In this document: piece after piece, positions 63,151 to 64,000 of the stretch
Layout of the letters: every line of letters begins with the position of its first letter
How positions within the stretch are numbered: position 1 is the stretch's first letter
From: Elusimicrobiota bacterium
Lineage (GTDB): Bacteria; Elusimicrobiota; Elusimicrobia; UBA1565; UBA9628
Direction: 5' to 3'
Length of the DNA: 64,000 nt
Assembly (NCBI GenBank): GCA_030696455.1
Contig: JAUYSH010000116.1
Location: 42,398-106,397 of the forward strand
Program-made: the position numbers and the translations under genes
The notes under the pieces: generated by a model
Database searches by the model: none
Told to the model about the DNA's origin: nothing
What the model saw: only the letters and a program-made list of their open reading frames with translations

Positions 63151-64000
63151 GTGTCCCTGCCGGGTCTGCTCATCGCCGTCCAGCTGTCGACCGGAGCGGC
63201 CGGGGCCGCGACTATGAGCGGCAACGTTTCCGGCATCCAACCGGTCGATATTTATCAGGTCACGGGAAATATCACGGTCCCGTCGGGCCTCACGCTCACT
63301 TTACAGCCGGGGACCATCCTCAAGTTCAACGCCGGCCTCTCCCTGACGGTCAACGGGACCTTGATCTCCTCGGGGACCGTCGCCGAGCCCGTGATCTTCA
63401 CCTCCTACGCGGACGACGCGGCCGTCGGCGATACCAACGGCGACGGCGCCGCGACGACCCCGGGGGCCGGTAATTGGGGGGTCTTCTCCTTTGATAGCGC
63501 CAATTCCGCGTCGCGCGTGGTCCGGACGATCGTCCGCTACGGCGCCTACGTCAACTTCAACGCGTCGTCCCCGGTGTACCAGGATTCCTCGGTCACGGAC
63601 ATGTCCCAGGCCGCCTTCAAGATGAACGGCGCGGCCGAGCCGCGCGGGTCGGGGCTGACGGCGTCGAATTGTCCGATCAACGGCGTCGATGTTCTCGGCG
63701 GCACCATCAGCACCGTTCGTGTTTGGAGTAATTTGGGGATTCCCTACGTCCTGCGCACGGCGCAGACGACGGTGGGCGGCTCGGGCTCGCTGACGATCGA
63801 GGCGGGAACCGTGATCAAGGCGCAGGGAACCTTCCACGGCAACCAGGGGATGCTGCGGGCGGACCGGCCGTTGACGATCTCGGGGACGGCGGCCGACCCG
63901 GTGATCTTCACGAGCCTCAAGGACGACACGGTGGGCGGGGACACGAACAACGACGGCGGGGCGAGCGCGCCGGCCCGGGGGGACTGGCAGGGCGTCCTCA
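63151..64000 (+). CDS. exported repeat-rich beta-helix surface protein, truncated by the window end
   Basis: Open to the end of the window, 283 or more residues. The proposed GTG start gives a signal peptide (VSLPGLLIAVQLSTGAAGAA); AGGAGG at 63130-63135 is 15 bases upstream, and ATG at 63214 is a weaker alternative. The mature chain has two related blocks: LTLQPGTILKFNAG, NGTLISSGTVAEPVIFTSYA, DDAAVGDTNGDG and later LTIEAGTVIKAQG, ISGTAADPVIFTSLKDD, GGDTNNDGG, GDWQGVL. This is typical of right-handed parallel beta-helix surface proteins in which calcium-type DTNxDG loops recur. Probably an adhesin or cell-surface protein; whether it belongs to the motor locus is unknown. Confidence 0.7.
   Translation, partial: MSLPGLLIAVQLSTGAAGAATMSGNVSGIQPVDIYQVTGNITVPSGLTLTLQPGTILKFNAGLSLTVNGTLISSGTVAEPVIFTSYADDAAVGDTNGDGAATTPGAGNWGVFSFDSANSASRVVRTIVRYGAYVNFNASSPVYQDSSVTDMSQAAFKMNGAAEPRGSGLTASNCPINGVDVLGGTISTVRVWSNLGIPYVLRTAQTTVGGSGSLTIEAGTVIKAQGTFHGNQGMLRADRPLTISGTAADPVIFTSLKDDTVGGDTNNDGGASAPARGDWQGVL

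Noticed and set aside
1..64000. CRISPR arrays, insertion sequences, rRNA genes and prophage genes
   Set aside because: I looked for regular direct repeats, transposase and integrase motifs and rRNA-like sequence and saw none. The only tandem repeat noted is the 9-base CATCGTTTG pair at 62992-63009.

Overview
The window is GC-rich, densely packed bacterial chromosome. Most neighbouring genes overlap by 4 bases (ATGA or GTGA), and many convergent pairs end within a few bases of each other. It encodes outer-membrane and lipoprotein-type products, a PorV/PorQ-like protein, MotA/MotB homologues, ferredoxin-dependent 2-oxoglutarate oxidation, heme A synthesis and abundant two-component and Ser/Thr-kinase signalling. 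This fits a free-living, diderm, facultative or microaerobic lineage. The long Ala/Pro-rich N-termini on exported proteins and the PorV-like and beta-helix proteins remind me of high-GC Elusimicrobiota, but there is no rRNA and that placement is an inference.

Layout. 1-3261 (+): purine degradation (allantoinase, allantoicase, an unknown exported protein, UraD, UraH). 3258-14071 (-): an exported membrane protein, then GNAT, a DUF6986 aldolase-like enzyme, a three-subunit xanthine dehydrogenase-type enzyme, a cytochrome c, a DCC/lipase-maturation-factor fusion and a DEAD-box helicase. 14329-16076 (+): CBS protein, dodecin, heme A synthase. 16107-17395 (-): MreB and a Gre C-domain protein; then a NhaR-like regulator and a BON protein (+). 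19202-23666 (-): a triple-KaiC protein, a GAF histidine kinase and a response regulator. 23808-26054: tRNA-Asp, a PAS histidine kinase, tRNA-Val. 26116-27771 (-): Zn-ribbon protein, SlyD, small proteins. 27832-35003 (+): histidine kinase, BioY, CHASE2-Ser/Thr kinase, PP2C, FHA protein, exported protein. 35140-41251 (+): KorAB, SucCD, DAHP synthase. 41299-43158 (-): S8 peptidase. 43443-44026 (+): toxin-antitoxin pair. 44030-46986 (-): chorismate mutase, aminotransferase, TyrA, PheA. 47118-50545: HAD phosphatase-like, outer-membrane protein, CBS protein, DMT transporter. 50552-60239: the motor-like locus. 60236-62918 (+): cysteine desulfurase, MnmA, lipoprotein. 63151 to the end (+): a beta-helix surface protein that runs off the window.

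The most striking region is 51331-60239. A strong promoter and a c-di-GMP-I (GEMM-I) riboswitch precede a PorV-like/TPR protein. Next comes a protein that joins a FliF-like periplasmic segment, one membrane helix, FliG middle and C-terminal domains and a TPR tail in one chain. It is followed by a polyproline/coiled-coil protein, FlbD, MotA, MotB and a lipoprotein. No flagellin, hook, rod, FliM/FliN or export gene is present in the window. By eye, charged residues at the FliG-MotA interface are replaced on both sides. I infer a MotAB-driven machine that is not a conventional flagellum, possibly for gliding or envelope transport, and controlled by c-di-GMP.

Other regulatory observations are an FNR-like box centred at about -41.5 of the korAB promoter, a motif shared upstream of two exported Ala/Pro-rich proteins, several genes with a -10 box so close to the start codon that their mRNAs are probably leaderless, and a dyad operator at the toxin-antitoxin promoter.
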